64,000 nt of DNA from Larix kaempferi (lineage: Eukaryota; Streptophyta; Pinopsida; Pinales; Pinaceae), in contig BSBM01000386.1 in assembly GCA_027924585.1 (NCBI GenBank), forward strand, positions 7,208,501-7,272,500. The letters are read 5' to 3'. Shown piece after piece: positions 11,490-22,952 of the stretch (position 1 is its first letter; every line of letters starts with the position of its first letter). The position numbers were made by a program, and so were the translations under genes. The notes under the pieces are model-generated. The model was not told the DNA's origin, did no database searches, and saw only the letters and a list, made by a program, of their open reading frames with translations.

Positions 11490-12350
11490 TCTATGATGAT
11501 CATGAATGGTAAAGCCAAAAATACTGCAAGGATGCAAGTTCCAACATTCTGCTTTTGCATGCCCTATTTTGACACAATGTATGCAACATTGTTCATGCTT
11601 CCACACTTGGTTTGTTATGTTGCTTCTACTTCTGGTTCGTTGTTGTTGCTGCTACTTGTAGATATTTCATTTTCTGTTGATATTTTGACTTTCACAAATT
11701 TGATGTCACTAGTGCTTGTCTAACCTTCATAACCAATGCCTTCATTTTTTGGCCTTATATATCTCTTGGGATTCTAGATGCCTTTCCCATTCTTTCCTAA
11801 TCCTTTTCTATCATAACCCATTTCATTTAAGAGTTTTGATCCAATTCCCTTTGTATTCCTTTCAAACAACCAAGTTCATCATCTTCAATATCAGGTTCAC
11901 CTTCAGAAATATCACCAGAATCATCATCTTCAGTATGAGTTTCACCTTCAAGATCATTTTTCTAAATCTCATAGCATGAAAGAGACACATGTGCATCACA
12001 AAATTTAACCAAATTACTACTATCACATGAAATATCAAGTTTTTGAAGTAAATCACTTGTGTCACAAATTGCATAAGACATTACTTTTTTCTTATTCAAA
12101 ATTTTCACTTCATTTTCTAGTGACAACAACACATTTTCCTTTTCCAATAACTCTTGTTGCAATGACTCTATCATTGACATTTCTTATCATGAAATTTTAA
12201 AAGATCATTTACCCATTCATCCAATAATGCGAACTTTTCTTCTAGTTTAGTTATGTGTTTTCTAGTTCAATCAACAAATTCTTTAAAAAAAATTCCCCTT
12301 ATTTAATTGTCTAGTTTATTTAGTTTATGCAGCTTTATCTATTTAGTTGA
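11490..12350 (-). pseudogene. gag-like relic: acidic coiled coil plus CCHC zinc knuckle
   Basis: On the minus strand a charged helical segment runs from about 12340 to 11960 (KHITKLEEKFALLDEW, then QELLEKENVLLSLENEV) and is followed by an acidic tract rich in Glu and Asp (11950-11890). After frame changes, a clear zinc knuckle CIHCVKIGHAKAEC, with spacing CX2CX4HX4C, is read near 11585-11540, followed by WNLHPC. Coiled coil then zinc knuckle is a gag-type order. No protease, RT or integrase follows before the tandem array, polypurine run and LTR at 10.46 kb. The source element was therefore either non-autonomous or heavily deleted. Confidence 0.6.
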
Positions 12351-12774
12351 GAGAATTTCTAGATCTCACTGAAGAAGTTCAATTTCATGGTTATAATTTT
12401 GTAGTCATTTTCCTCCTTTGCCCATTATGAAGTGTTAAGTGAATCATGTGAATCATGTGAACTTGTTAAGAAGAAACACAACAAAAAGGGTGTCAGGTAC
12501 AACCAATCATACAACCATCTTTCAAATACAATAATTGCAGTGGTGTTGGGTACCACCAAACATGCACCCCAAGTTTTCAACATTTCAAACTTTGTCCTCA
12601 AATAAGAACTTCACAATATCGATCTCGCCTCTTACAATTAAGCTTTGACAAAAAACTGAATTCGACTTCAACTTCTATTTTACTCAAGTCAACTTGCCAT
12701 TAATTTTGATTTGACTTTTCTAAATAACAACTTTGAACTTGACAAACACCTCATTACAATACTTTCTGAGCACT

Positions 12775-13500
12775 CACTACGAAATTTTAGACGAGAATCT
12801 GATGTTTATTCGACACACCTTAGTGTCGTATAAGTGATTGTAAAAACGTCGGCCTCACGTCGACCTAACGTCAGTGTGTTGATGTCGCTTATGCGACTCC
12901 TATAGGTGTCTCTTAAGTGATGTCTAAGATGAATTTTAGGCTCTGTTCAACCACTGCTAGGAACGTCGGCCAAACATCCAACAAATTTATGAAAATAGAC
13001 GTCCTCTTATGTCGAGTACATGTCTGAAAAGAGACGTTTTCTATGTAGATTTGATGTCAGATTGACATCCAAATAGAGATGTTGATAGAGTTAAGTTCAT
13101 GTTAGCGTAACGTCAAAAACGAGTCATTAAAAGAGTAGGTGTCACATCGGTTCAATGTTGGAAACAAGACGTTTGCAATTTGGACTTGACGTCATATTAG
13201 AGATGTTCAGAGAGCAAGCTTCATGTCGGTATAACATCCAAAAATATACTTTTAAAGAGTAGATGTCACGTCGGTAAAATGTCAGACAAGAGACGTCTGC
13301 AATGTAGATTTGATGTTGGTTTAATATCTGAAAAGAGACATTAGTAGACTAAAGTGCATGTCGACATAATGTCTAAAAAGAGACGTTAGAGGAGAACATG
13401 TCTCGTCGCTTTAACATTGAAAAAGAGACATTCATAGATTACTGTTGACGTTGGATTAACGTCCAAAAAGAGATATCTAGAACTTATGCTGCCAACAAAA
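12775..13500 (+). mobile_element. CACTA-like terminus with degenerate subterminal repeats
   Basis: The segment opens CACTACGAAATTTTAGACG, which matches the CACTA terminal motif, and is preceded by ACT. From about 12840 to 13490 there are some fourteen degenerate units of about 45 bases built around GTCGGTTTAACGTCCAAAAA and GAGACGTT. Subterminal arrays of short repeats in direct orientation next to a CACTA tip are typical of that superfamily. No transposase was seen and no matching inverted terminus was found to the right, so the far end is lost or unrecognised. The interval 13501-13797 has no feature. Confidence 0.5.
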
Positions 13501-13797
13501 GAGTTATGGTACCGACATTCAACTAATGCCACTCTAATGTCAGGTGAGTGTGTTTAATAAGGATTTATAAATAAAAAAAGTGTAGAGGTTTTGATCGTTT
13601 TCTAAATTTGCATATTCTCTAGGATGGGAAATGTTCAAAACCTTAGATTGTTTTTGGTCACAGGCACTTAACTGTCCTATTAAGCTAGAGTCGGTCATAA
13701 CTGAGGCACAATGAAGAGAATTTGAGTTTGCTATTTTTGAACTTACAGTTCTACAAGATATATTGTCAACTGTGCCCCGATTAAGTGTTGGTCACAC

Positions 13798-15408
13798 ATT
13801 AGCAACTATGACATCTAAAATATCTTCATACTTTGTTTCAGAGCAAAACCACCATTTTGGTGCATTAACTACAGATGCATCTAAACTATGAGACACATCC
13901 AACTCAGAATGGTAACCTGAACTATGATATATTCCAAAATTTATTGTTCCCAAACTTGAACTGCATACATCTTGTCCATGAAATAACATTTCATTCCACA
14001 TGCTATTATCTTTTCCCTTTTTGAAAGATGGTCCTAATGCTTCAAGTAGTTCAACACTTAATGGTACATGCAAAAATGCATGTGCATTGTCATCTTGTTA
14101 TTTAGAGGGCCAATTGTTGTTGTTATTAGAATCATCATTACCACCAGGCTTATCACAATCTACTGGAATGGTATAAATATTACCAATGCCAAACATGAAA
14201 CTTTATTAACATTCTTTGTAAGTGTTCAACCTATGAACACTATTAGCCTGAATTAGCCCAGGCAAATCGCCCGATAAGAACCCTTTATGCCAAGGCTGGT
14301 AATTTATTCCAAGCATGGGTTGGCAATTTACTCCAAGTGTGTTAGACATTGAAATCCCACCATCCCCAAGAGAAGGCATACAACTGTCACCTAACCCCTG
14401 TAGCGCTTTTGTTTCAATGTGACCAACTTTAAGACTCCATGATGCATCAAAGGAATCTCTAGGGTCACATGGATATGTTTTGATGTTTATAGAACATGAT
14501 GAAACATTGTGGGAAATATTCTCTAAATCTTCCATAGACACTTGCATGGCGGTTGTGATCTCCATCTCTATTTTATCGGTGTTGCATGTACCTAAGCTTA
14601 AAGGTGATGAACAATCTCCAGAATGACAAACATGACTTTGAAGTATTGGAATGGGGATTTGCACATCTATTTGTCTCAAGTCTATCAATTGAGATCTTCC
14701 TGAATTGAACAGGGCAAATTCTAGGATCCCATCACCCCCAACTAATACCATAAAACTGTCCTGGCACAAATTTCCAAAATTAGCAATTTCATCACTTCCA
14801 AGTAAAGGGTTCAAGATGCATTCTTCTTGACAATCCAATGCCATGTTCCCTTGAAACTGTAGTTGCTCCATCAATGTATTACCTGGACCACTAAATAATG
14901 GTTGTTGATTATCAGATAAAGACAAGTTTTCTTGCAACTTCCCTTTAAAAGAGTATCCCTCCTTGGAAGATGAGTGAAAAAATCTTTTGTCACCCATTTC
15001 ATTTCCTCTTGCATTAGTAACATGAGCTAAAATGTTGTTTAGATTCACCTTTTCCTTCATTTCAACTGAAGAATCAAAGCTTCCCATATAAGGAAAAGGA
15101 AGGGTTCGAGCATTCAAGATATTGTTCTTTTCTACTAGATCTAGTACAGGACTTACGAATTGATCTAGAACACCCAAGATTGGGAATTTTGTGGTGACCT
15201 GATTAGATTTTTTTAAGTAATTTTTCTTTATTGCACCTAATGAGGTCATATTTCTAGGTGAAGTTAACGAGTCAGGCATCATTGGAAAAATGGGAGCTTA
15301 CATCTTCCCACTCACAACATCCTGGATACCATCAAGGAGAAATGCTCCTGGAACATTCTGAAGTGTACCAAACATTTTTTTACATGGTGTACAAACTTCA
15401 AATTCTCC
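13798..15408 (-). pseudogene. LONESOME HIGHWAY-like bHLH transcription factor, single large exon, pseudogenised
   Basis: One minus-strand frame runs for about 537 codons with only four stops (TAA at 15300-15298, tandem TAA at 14208-14203, TAA at 14100-14098). It begins after a plausible splice acceptor (ATATCAG) at 15409 with ENLKFVHHVKKMFGTLQNV and PGAFLLDGIQD. That matches the end of the conserved N-terminal region of LHW-type bHLH proteins. Near the 3' end are VELLEALGPSFKKGKD, WNEMLF and YEDILDVIVANV, also characteristic of the middle of LHW-like proteins. The frame then reaches a plausible donor (GTGTGA) at 13797. The N-terminal exons and the bHLH exon were not found nearby. LHW proteins act in vascular patterning as bHLH partners. 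The copy is a gene fragment, possibly carried by the CACTA-like element beginning at 12775. The family call is from memory of conserved segments. Confidence 0.6.
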
Positions 15409-16290
15409 CTGATATGCATGAGAACAACAACAATTACAAATCAATCCTTGACCCATTGGAAAAATACATAAAAGCAATTAATAATGTAATCTGGAAACAG
15501 ATTTCATAGGGATTAAAACTAGAAACAATATTCTTTAACAATAAACCTTATCTATCTACCGATCATACTAAAACTGGTTTGAGAATTTGCATAAGACTAT
15601 CTTAACCATGGCCTAATTGAGAGTTTTTATGTAGGAAGGATGGTTATGAGGCCCATGTACATTGTCAAAGGAGGAACAATAACATATTAGGGTGAAAAAT
15701 AGCCTTTTATGGCCCATGTACCATGCACACTATCCAAAGTACTACACATGCTCTAGAAATGGAATATTTGTTGTACATGTGTTGTATGGGAATAATTACG
15801 AGGTTTTGTGCATTAATTGTGATTTTCGCAACATACCTTCACCCATGCAAATGAATATTTGGCACACATGTGCCATGCGTGCATCATTTTGAGTTTTTAT
15901 GTAATGTGGATGGTTCTTGGGACCTTGTGGATGGTATGAGGCAGAACACCACAATCTTAGGAACTAAATAATAGGATTTTGTGGGTTATGGACTAGGGAC
16001 ATGATCCAAAATCACCACACAATCGTTCTAAAGGAATACTTGACCTATAAGTGTTGTATGAGTGCCATTTCAAGGTTTTGAACATTGGAGATGGTTCTTG
16101 GGGTTGTAGGAATGATGAGAGGGGGGAAATCAACATCTTAGGACCTAAAAGAGGCTTTTACAAGGGTAAAATTTGGGAAGTGAAACAGAGGTAGTCAGAC
16201 AGAGGGATTGGCCCCAAGACCTTTTATTATGAAGTTCAAAGCACTCAATGACTCAACCTATCCACAAAGCTATTAATGTAATATTATTGT
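15409..16290. other. Intron-like or repeat DNA with three degenerate copies of a ~200-bp unit
   Basis: Segments starting near 15625, 15891 and 16085 share GAGTTTTTATGTA, GGATGGTT.T.GGG, an ATGAGG/GATGAG stretch and then ATCTTAGGACCTAAA or similar. They look like old tandem repeats. No exon of the LHW-like gene was recognised here. From 16291 to 16540 the DNA is AT-rich and shows nothing. Confidence 0.45.
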
Positions 16291-16559
16291 CTATAATTTT
16301 GTAATATCAAGATTTTGTATCATTTCATGGGATATTACTTTTATAAATATTGTAGAAACAACTTACATATTTTAGTTAATTTTAACTTAGATTATAAATG
16401 TAAATAGTGTGTAATGCATACTTAGCTTAAGAGACAAAGGTTCCCTTAGCTTATATAATGTTTATGTGTGTAAGAGCATACTTACCTTGAGAGACAAATG
16501 TTTCCTTGTCAGATTGTAGCATTTGAAGATGAAGGAAATTATGAAGTTTTCCTAAGTCA

Positions 16560-17530
16560 AACATCTCAAATTGGCTCGTAAGACTAGACTTCATGTGGTT
16601 TCTCTAATAGTGATTACTACAAGTGAAATGTAGGTCATCAACATAGAGAACAAGGATGAGGAGTTCACCATATATGTTTAGTGTACACATTGAGATTATA
16701 TTAACACCTAGAGAAACTAGAACTAAGAAGGAAATTGTCCATATTTTCATACCAAACTCTAGGAGCTTGTTTTAGACCATAAATTAACTTCTTGAGGTGG
16801 AAAATAAGGGAGGAATCATCCCAAGACAAACTTGGAGTTTTTTCCATGTAGATTTCTTCAATCAATTTCCCTTGTAGAAAGTAACTTTTGATGTATGTCT
16901 AATATGCTTCCCAATCTTAAGAAGAAACAAGAGAAAGGACAAGCCAAACTAAATCCATCTTTGCAACATACGAAAAAGTTTACGAGTAATCAATACCTTC
17001 AACCTATGATAAATTTTTGGAAACAATGTGGGATTTAAACTTAACCACATTTCCATCTGTTGAAAACTTGGTTCTATATACCCACTTGTAAGGAACAATC
17101 TTGCAACCTTAAGGAAGAGGAACAAGATCCCAAGTGTCAATTTTCACTAAGGAGTTTAATCCTTCTTGCAAAGCTTCTTTCTATTCATGTAGATCACTTT
17201 CTTCTTTATAAGTCCAAGGATCCTCTATATTAATGTGTTGTTCCATACAGATTGAACCAACTATATGAAACTAAGAGCATGTCCTATGAATATCCTTTGG
17301 ATCACCAACTAAAGTACTAGCAACTTCTTTTGTTTTCTAGACCCATTCTTAAAGTGGAGCAACTAGAGGGGTAGGATTTCCACAACGTATGGTAGAAGGA
17401 CGAGATAAAATCTCTAGTTCATGCTCATCATCTAAAGACGAAGAATCATCATTAAAAAAAGATATAATTCCTAGAGAAGTAGTCGTAGAAGAAGAAGAAG
17501 AGAGAAGTGACAAAGAAGAAGATCATGTAG
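16560..17530 (-). pseudogene. Copia pol, linker and reverse transcriptase part
   Basis: Reading leftward, a Ser/Asp-rich linker (DDSSSLDDE near 17450-17425) precedes RT. RT is spread over frames: a segment equivalent to the Copia GCK..KWVYRTKF block at about 17110-17050, and LILVLYVDDLHFT, which contains the catalytic YVDD box, near 16660-16620. Frameshifts and stops make it non-functional. It belongs with the gag-IN part at 21.3-22.95 kb. Confidence 0.75.
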
Positions 17531-17776
17531 GCACATAAGCCAAGGAGAGTTAATCAAATGATGGAGTGTATTCAACTGGTGGATAGATAAATGAAAGAGA
17601 TAACTGCTAAGTTTGACTAGGCGGATAAAAAAGTGATAAGTTGGCATATCGAGACGAGGTTAGATCAACGGTGTATAAGAGTTCCGGAGGCGCTACATGA
17701 TCGGGGCTTAAATGTTTTGAGCGGGTGCGGAATGCAAACCACCGTGCTACATGTCTCCTAGTGATTGATTCCGGTG

Positions 17777-17794
17777 CTCAAAGCGGTAAATATT
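17777..17794. repeat. Target-site duplication, left copy (SINE)
   Basis: The 18 bases CTCAAAGCGGTAAATATT recur without mismatch at 18060-18077, directly flanking the SINE. Confidence 0.92.
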
Positions 17795-18059
17795 TTTTTT
17801 TTAACCATGGGAACAACAACCTCCCAAGGGTATATCCAACAGCCCGCAAGCCAGATATACCAGAAACTTGTGACTCAGCAGGGGCCGAGACGTCCCGAGA
17901 CCCTTTATCCCAAGGGAGAGCCTCTATCCCAGGGGTCGCCTACCCTTCGAGCCTTGTCACAGCGGGCCAATGAGCAACCCTACCCCCCGTCGGTTTTGAA
18001 CCTGTGACCTCCTCAGAGGTAACACATGTTCTTAACCATTAGGCCCACTCAGGTGCTCT
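17795..18059 (-). mobile_element. tRNA-derived SINE (family A) with perfect 18-bp target duplication
   Basis: On the minus strand the element starts at 18059. Its head reads AGTGGGCCTAATGGTTAAG (A box, very close to a tRNA-Ser/Leu D-arm) and it has a B box GGTTCAAAACC near 18001-17991. A tRNA-unrelated body follows, ending in an oligo(A) tail (the T run at 17793-17802 on the plus strand). It is 265 bases long and lies between perfect 18-bp direct repeats. Its body is shared with the copies at 29.2 and 55.3 kb (GTATATCCAACAGCC, GATATACC, GTCGCCTACCCTTC). Open frames seen across it are spurious. Confidence 0.9.
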
Positions 18060-18186
18060 CTCAAAGCGGTAAATATTAAACCGCCTATCTACACGCTCCG
18101 AAAAGATGTTTAAAAGGTTTTTCATGTCATATTTTAATACAAAAGCCGCCTATTGACCCTGCAGCAAAAGTAATCCACCATTCAAA

Positions 18187-19950
18187 ATGAAGCCAACTTC
18201 TACAGCTTCTTCGCGCCAACGGGTAATTCTAAAACTTGTAAGAACTTCATTTTGAAACTTTTTCACCATGGAATATTTGGTGCTTTGCAAGAATTTATAT
18301 GGAAAGGAAGAATTCATTGTTGATAGAGAAGGGGATATCTTTGACCCCGTGTTGTCTGTAGGTAGTGTTTCTAGGTCCAAAGGAAGGTTAAATCTGTTGA
18401 AGTCATAGGGTACATATGTTCTAAGTATTTCAAGGTCGTATCTAGCTTGTTTCAGTCAAGAACAAAGTTTTCATTTCCCTAAATTTTTCAATTGGTGCAC
18501 TGCAAACTATTCACAGTCATAAAGAGTTATTGTCTCCTCCAGTGGGTCAAGAATTATGTGCAGATTAAACCCCCAGGTCGTTATAGAGTCGCTAGGGTTT
18601 AGAGAACCATTTCCTCAAAGCACAATGCCATGTAACGAGGAAGAACTAGTTAGGTTTTATAGAGAGTGCAGTCTAAAAGCAAAAAATGAGCTCTTCTCCA
18701 AAATCCTTAAACCTGGTCAGTTTGTTGAAGGTCTTGGTTTTCCTCATAATGCAACCCTTTTAAAAGAGAATGTACAATTGATTTTATCCATAATGAGTCA
18801 AATTTTTGGTCTTGACAATGACAAATTTGTTGTTGAAATCATGTTAGGTTTCCTTATGAAAGTTAGTCTATCAGAATCCAGTCAAAATGCCTGTATCAAG
18901 TTTGATGAATTCCTGACTGAATTTATCCATGCTCAGCTAGTGAATTTCCACATTTTGAATCATTTCATATATCAGACATATCTCTTAAATATGTTCATAT
19001 TCTCTAATCAAGTGGAATTGGAAGCTTTAGATTCAACAATTTTTTCATATCTTTTAGTCCTCTCCTTCGAGGCTAAGAAGCTCAATGTGTTTGATTTCAT
19101 CAACAAGGTTATGCCTAGAGTTTACAAAGTTATTTTTGATGTTGAATTGCCAAGAGTTTCAGAAGAGATGAAAACCATGTTGCAATTTACTCCAGAGACT
19201 AGGATAGGGGATTGGTTCTTATACAAAGATAATACTATTGTTAGAGTTTATGGGTTCACTGATGCTCCATATATATTACCAGCTTTTCTAACTCCTAGAG
19301 TGTTTTCTCTTGAATTTGCTAGACAAAAACTTCATTCAGAGAAGGAACATTTCCTAAGTTTCAGAAATTCATTTGACTTGAAATTCTGATTCAAGATACG
19401 CCCATTTATCATTAAAGAAAATTCAACTCTTACTATAGTAGAGGATTTTCTGAAAGTTTTAAATTTTCAGAAGGCAAATGGTATGAGATATGACCCTCAT
19501 CAGATCATATCACAAAGAAGACAACAAAACAAAAATGTTGTTTTTGAACACTAGGTGGTAGAAGAGTTAGACAAGATTGCAAATCTACTAAGTTTTGATC
19601 AGAGCCATCATATATCAGATGATTCAAATACAGACCAAATAAGTTCTATTGCACTACAAATACAAACTCTATCCAAGACATAAGATATAAGCAAAATAGA
19701 TGCTTCAAAAATCACAAGCATGGATATTGATTAAGAACCCTCTAGCAAAAGTATCAAGCTTCACCAAGAGAAGGATATTGGTTTTTTAGGAGAACAAAGC
19801 TTGATAAATCCAAAAGTGAATGTTTTACCCTAGAAACCTGTTGTGCATTTTCAACAGTACTCATACTCAGAAGTCCAAGATGTTGGATCAAGTTCTAAAT
19901 ATAAGTCCAAGGCTAACTTGATTTCATAGTACACAAGGAAGGAAAAAAAA
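18187..19950 (+). pseudogene. Orphan ORF of unknown function (retroelement-type hypothetical protein)
   Basis: A single plus-strand frame starts at ATG 18187 (MKPTSTASSRQRVILKL). It continues with stops at about 18253, 18400, 18511 and 19387 to about 19950. The longest clean part is 18556-19389 (277 codons). Content is mostly globular and mixed: ELVRFYRECSLKAKNELF near 18640, LNVFDFINKVMPRVYKV near 19090 and RIGDWFLYKDNTIVRVYGF near 19210. The tail past 19388 still reads well (FKIRPFIIKENSTLTIV). I recognise no catalytic motif, zinc finger or RT. Followed by a coiled coil, its architecture parallels the orphan gene of the LTR element at 36.7-39.5 kb. It could also be a processed host pseudogene. 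Confidence 0.55.
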
Positions 19951-19970
19951 ATTGTGAAGAAATTCAGAGA

Positions 19971-20957
19971 TTGCTTCCACAGGTCCAACAATTATCAAAA
20001 GATAATATTTCATTAGCTATTGTCAAAGACCAAGAAAGGAACATTCTGAAGATTTCAATTGCAAGTGAAGATAAGGTGTCAGAGATGGAAGTTAGAGTAG
20101 ATCAGATTGATGTCCCTGATAAAATTTATTTCCACAAGCAAGCAACTGATATGATCCATGTTGATCTTATACAAGACCTCTAAATGTTTCAAAATTGAAA
20201 GCAAAGGTGGATAAATCAGAAAGTCAATTGAAGTAGGAAAAAGTAGAAAATAAGGCATGGCAAACACAGATTAAAAAAATACAATCAGATATTGTTGCTT
20301 TAGGGTCAGATCCGAAGAATGTGTAGCATATTAAAAGTCTTCTTGATGAAAAAGAGAATACCATTCAAGCACTTAAGAAGAAATTGAAGGTCCTAAGCTC
20401 TCAACATGTTCAAGCATAAGAATTGGAAACATTACAACAAGAAAAAAGATCTTATCAACCAAGAAAAGATGAATGATAAGGCTAAGGTCTTGCAACTAGA
20501 AAATGAGAAACAAGACTGGGAAAAGGAAAGAGTTGAATTATTGTCCAAAGTTGTTACTGCAAGTTTAATTCAAGTGAATACTCCCAATTCAAGTCAAGTG
20601 GAAACATCATCAGTAGAAAATCTAACAAAGGCCAAGCCACAATTAAATTTGAAGGATGTGGAAATTACAGGGATGAAAGAAGACAATAAAAAACTCAAAC
20701 AAGAAATGGTCCAGAAAGACCAAAGCAAAAAACAAACTCAAGTTAAAATAGGATTGCTACAAGAGAAAAATGATAAACTAAAAGCACAATTGACTGGAAA
20801 AGTACCTCTACAAGGAGCAAAGCATCTCATATGGGATTCATTGGTAGGAGATATTACAAAATTCAGGGCTTATTTGAATTCCATTGATGATAGAAATGCT
20901 ATAGCAAATACAACTCTGCAAAGATGCAAGGTCATAAATGAAACACTGGATAAATGA
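19971..20957 (+). pseudogene. Coiled-coil segment downstream of the orphan ORF
   Basis: Frames at 19971-20183 and 20406-20957, with a shifted stretch between them, encode a Lys/Glu/Gln-rich heptad-like protein (KEDNKKLKQEMVQKDQSKKQ, then LQEKNDKLKAQL). The last part is more globular (GDITKFRAYLNSIDD). It probably continues the 18187-19950 product after frameshifts. There are no zinc knuckles or enzymatic motifs. The role is unknown; oligomerisation is only inferred from the coil. Confidence 0.5.
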
Positions 20958-21322
20958 CCTTTAGAGACAGCTCATAATGCAACCAATTTCCTCGACACTC
21001 TAACCATTGCCAAGCTAAGGACTATGGGATTAAATACATAATAACTCTTATCATTTGGATCAGGAAAATTATTGGAAAACATAATCATGTTAAAAATGTA
21101 CAAAGTAAGGCAGAGCAAATACTTCAAAATGTTCAGAGTTTTAAAAATAAGTTTAATCAAATTTTTCAGAAGGGATACCTTCTTTTTGGGATGAAAATGG
21201 GAAGTTGATTCCTTAGGAACAATATCATAGTCTATTAGTCCAAGTTCATTTGGATTGCACCAAGTTTGAGGACCTAGACATAGTTTTTTTCTTGGGTCAT
21301 CACTTGCATCTGTTCAAAACAT

Positions 21323-22952
21323 GTATAGTTTTTTCTATAAGAGCTTTGAACTCTTGGAACCTTTCAAAAAACTCATATTTCTTCCTTATAAAATACCACC
21401 GTGTCATTATGGAGAAATCATTTATTAAAGAAATGTAATATTGGGAACCTCCTAGTGAAGAGACTGTTACTAGTCCAAACACATAAGTATGTATTAACTC
21501 AAATATTTCCTAGCCCTGGTGGCCCCAAATGGTAATTTTACACAACTTTGTTTACCATAAATACAATGTTCATATAAGTTTACTTCTAAAGAACAATCAA
21601 GGAGGCCTTCAACCACACCTTTGTTGTGCATAACATAAAGACCTTTCTCACCAATGTATCCCATCCACTGATGCCACAACATGGTCCAATCAACTAGATA
21701 AGAAGATATGTTTCCAGATTCATGAAAGATTGTATTCACGCATCCATCTTCCCAATAACTTGTATAATGCTCCAATATGGAATCCTCTCATCGATACCAT
21801 CGCTCGTCGCACCATTTTACACAATTTTTTCTCAAATATAGACTACCCACCTGCATTTCCCATCACACCGACATATATCAGGTTTTGAGCCAAACCTGGG
21901 ATTTACCCCTAGAAGGGTTCCTCTCCTTCTATATTTTAATAACAGTCGAACTTTACCTCGCCTGACTATTTTGGTCGATGAATCATTTCCTAGAAGAATG
22001 TCATCGCCATCAAATTTCTCATATTCACAGAACCACTCTCTGCGTGGTGTCATATGATATGATGCACTAGATTTGATCAACTGAGAGTTATTATCTAACT
22101 GTGTACTTGTTGAGTCCAAATACACGTCTCCTTTCTCTTCTTGCTATCCTTACCGTCAGTTGATTGTGCTTCCTTAGACACTTGCTTTGTTTCAACTTTG
22201 GTCGACTTACAATCTCACTTATAATACCCGACTTTACCACGTCGCCTACACTTTCTTATTTTCAAACCAAGATATTTATATATCGTCTTATATCTACCCC
22301 TCAACGTTGATTTTCTACCAAAGGTTTTACTTTTTCCTCTGTCTACCAGTTGACCTCACACTATCAAAGCATCATGGGTCAATACTTCCATGTTCTTCCA
22401 CCTCATCTCTTATGAAAACAAATATGCAACCACATCATCGATTTTTAATGCGGTATTATTACTTCCAATAGCCACGACCAGGCTATCCCATGAGTCTGGA
22501 AAAGAGCACAATAGTATGATACATTTCTCCCCCTCTATGATTTTGATATCCATAGACAACAACTGACTAACAATAGTGTTGACCGCATTCAGGTGCTGTA
22601 TTACTAAGTCACCCTCATTCATCCTCAGAATATATAGATTCTTCCAAAGAAACAACTTGCTAACCAGGGATTTCGATTGGTACAAGTTCTCCAACTTATC
22701 ACATAGTTTCTTTGCAGTCTCTTCTCTTGAGACATTCATCCATACAAAATTTGCTAAACAAAGTCTAATTGTACTCCTTGCTTTTTTGTTGAGTTTCTGC
22801 CAATATTCTGACGACATACCTGTTGGATTTGTTATGGGGATGACGATAATCAACTGTTCTTGATCTACAAGGAGATCCTCCATTTGGAGATTCCAAAGCT
22901 CAAAATTATGTCCATTAAACTTTTCAATTTCTATCCTTGAACTATTAGCCAT
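21323..22952 (-). pseudogene. Copia gag, protease and integrase (5' part)
   Basis: gag starts at ATG 22952 (MANSSRIEIEKFNGHNFELW), runs to about 22410 and has the UBN2-type layout. A degenerate zinc knuckle (KCRRRGKVGYYK.DCKS, with a Cys and the His replaced) lies near 22255-22200. The protease stretch SSASYHMTPRREWFCEYEKF near 22085 keeps the family block. However, the usual catalytic Asp-Ser-Gly has become Lys-Ser-Ser, so the enzyme is dead. The pre-integrase zinc region (LWHQWMGYIGEKGL, CIYGKQSCVKLPFG) is at 21690-21520, followed by the integrase core start (SQYYISLINDFSIMTRWYF) at about 21445-21390. The frame is cut after FQEFKALIEK near 21325. Confidence 0.8.

Larger units (their letters stand above)
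17531..21322 (+). other. Insertion into the Copia element carrying orphan ORFs
   Basis: This block separates the two halves of the Copia pol gene. It holds, left to right, a GC-richer leader (17640-18185) interrupted by a SINE, an orphan ORF (18187-19950) and a coiled-coil frame (19971-20957), all on the plus strand. Direct comparison of the two ends showed no LTRs. Its last 44 bases (21279-21322) recur at 30977-31020, which suggests that they mark the end of the inserted unit. Exact boundaries are uncertain. Confidence 0.5.

Noticed and set aside
12840-13490. CRISPR-like repeat array
   Set aside because: Units are degenerate, vary in length and have no constant repeat/variable spacer pattern. 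The sequence is clearly plant nuclear and the array adjoins a CACTA tip.
17990-18059. A tRNA gene on the minus strand
   Set aside because: A and B boxes are present, but the acceptor and anticodon stems do not close and the unit continues into a SINE body with oligo(A) and target duplication.
22187-22863. Plus-strand ORFs of 94-95 codons
   Set aside because: They are opposite the Copia gag and zinc-knuckle frames, which carry the recognisable motifs.
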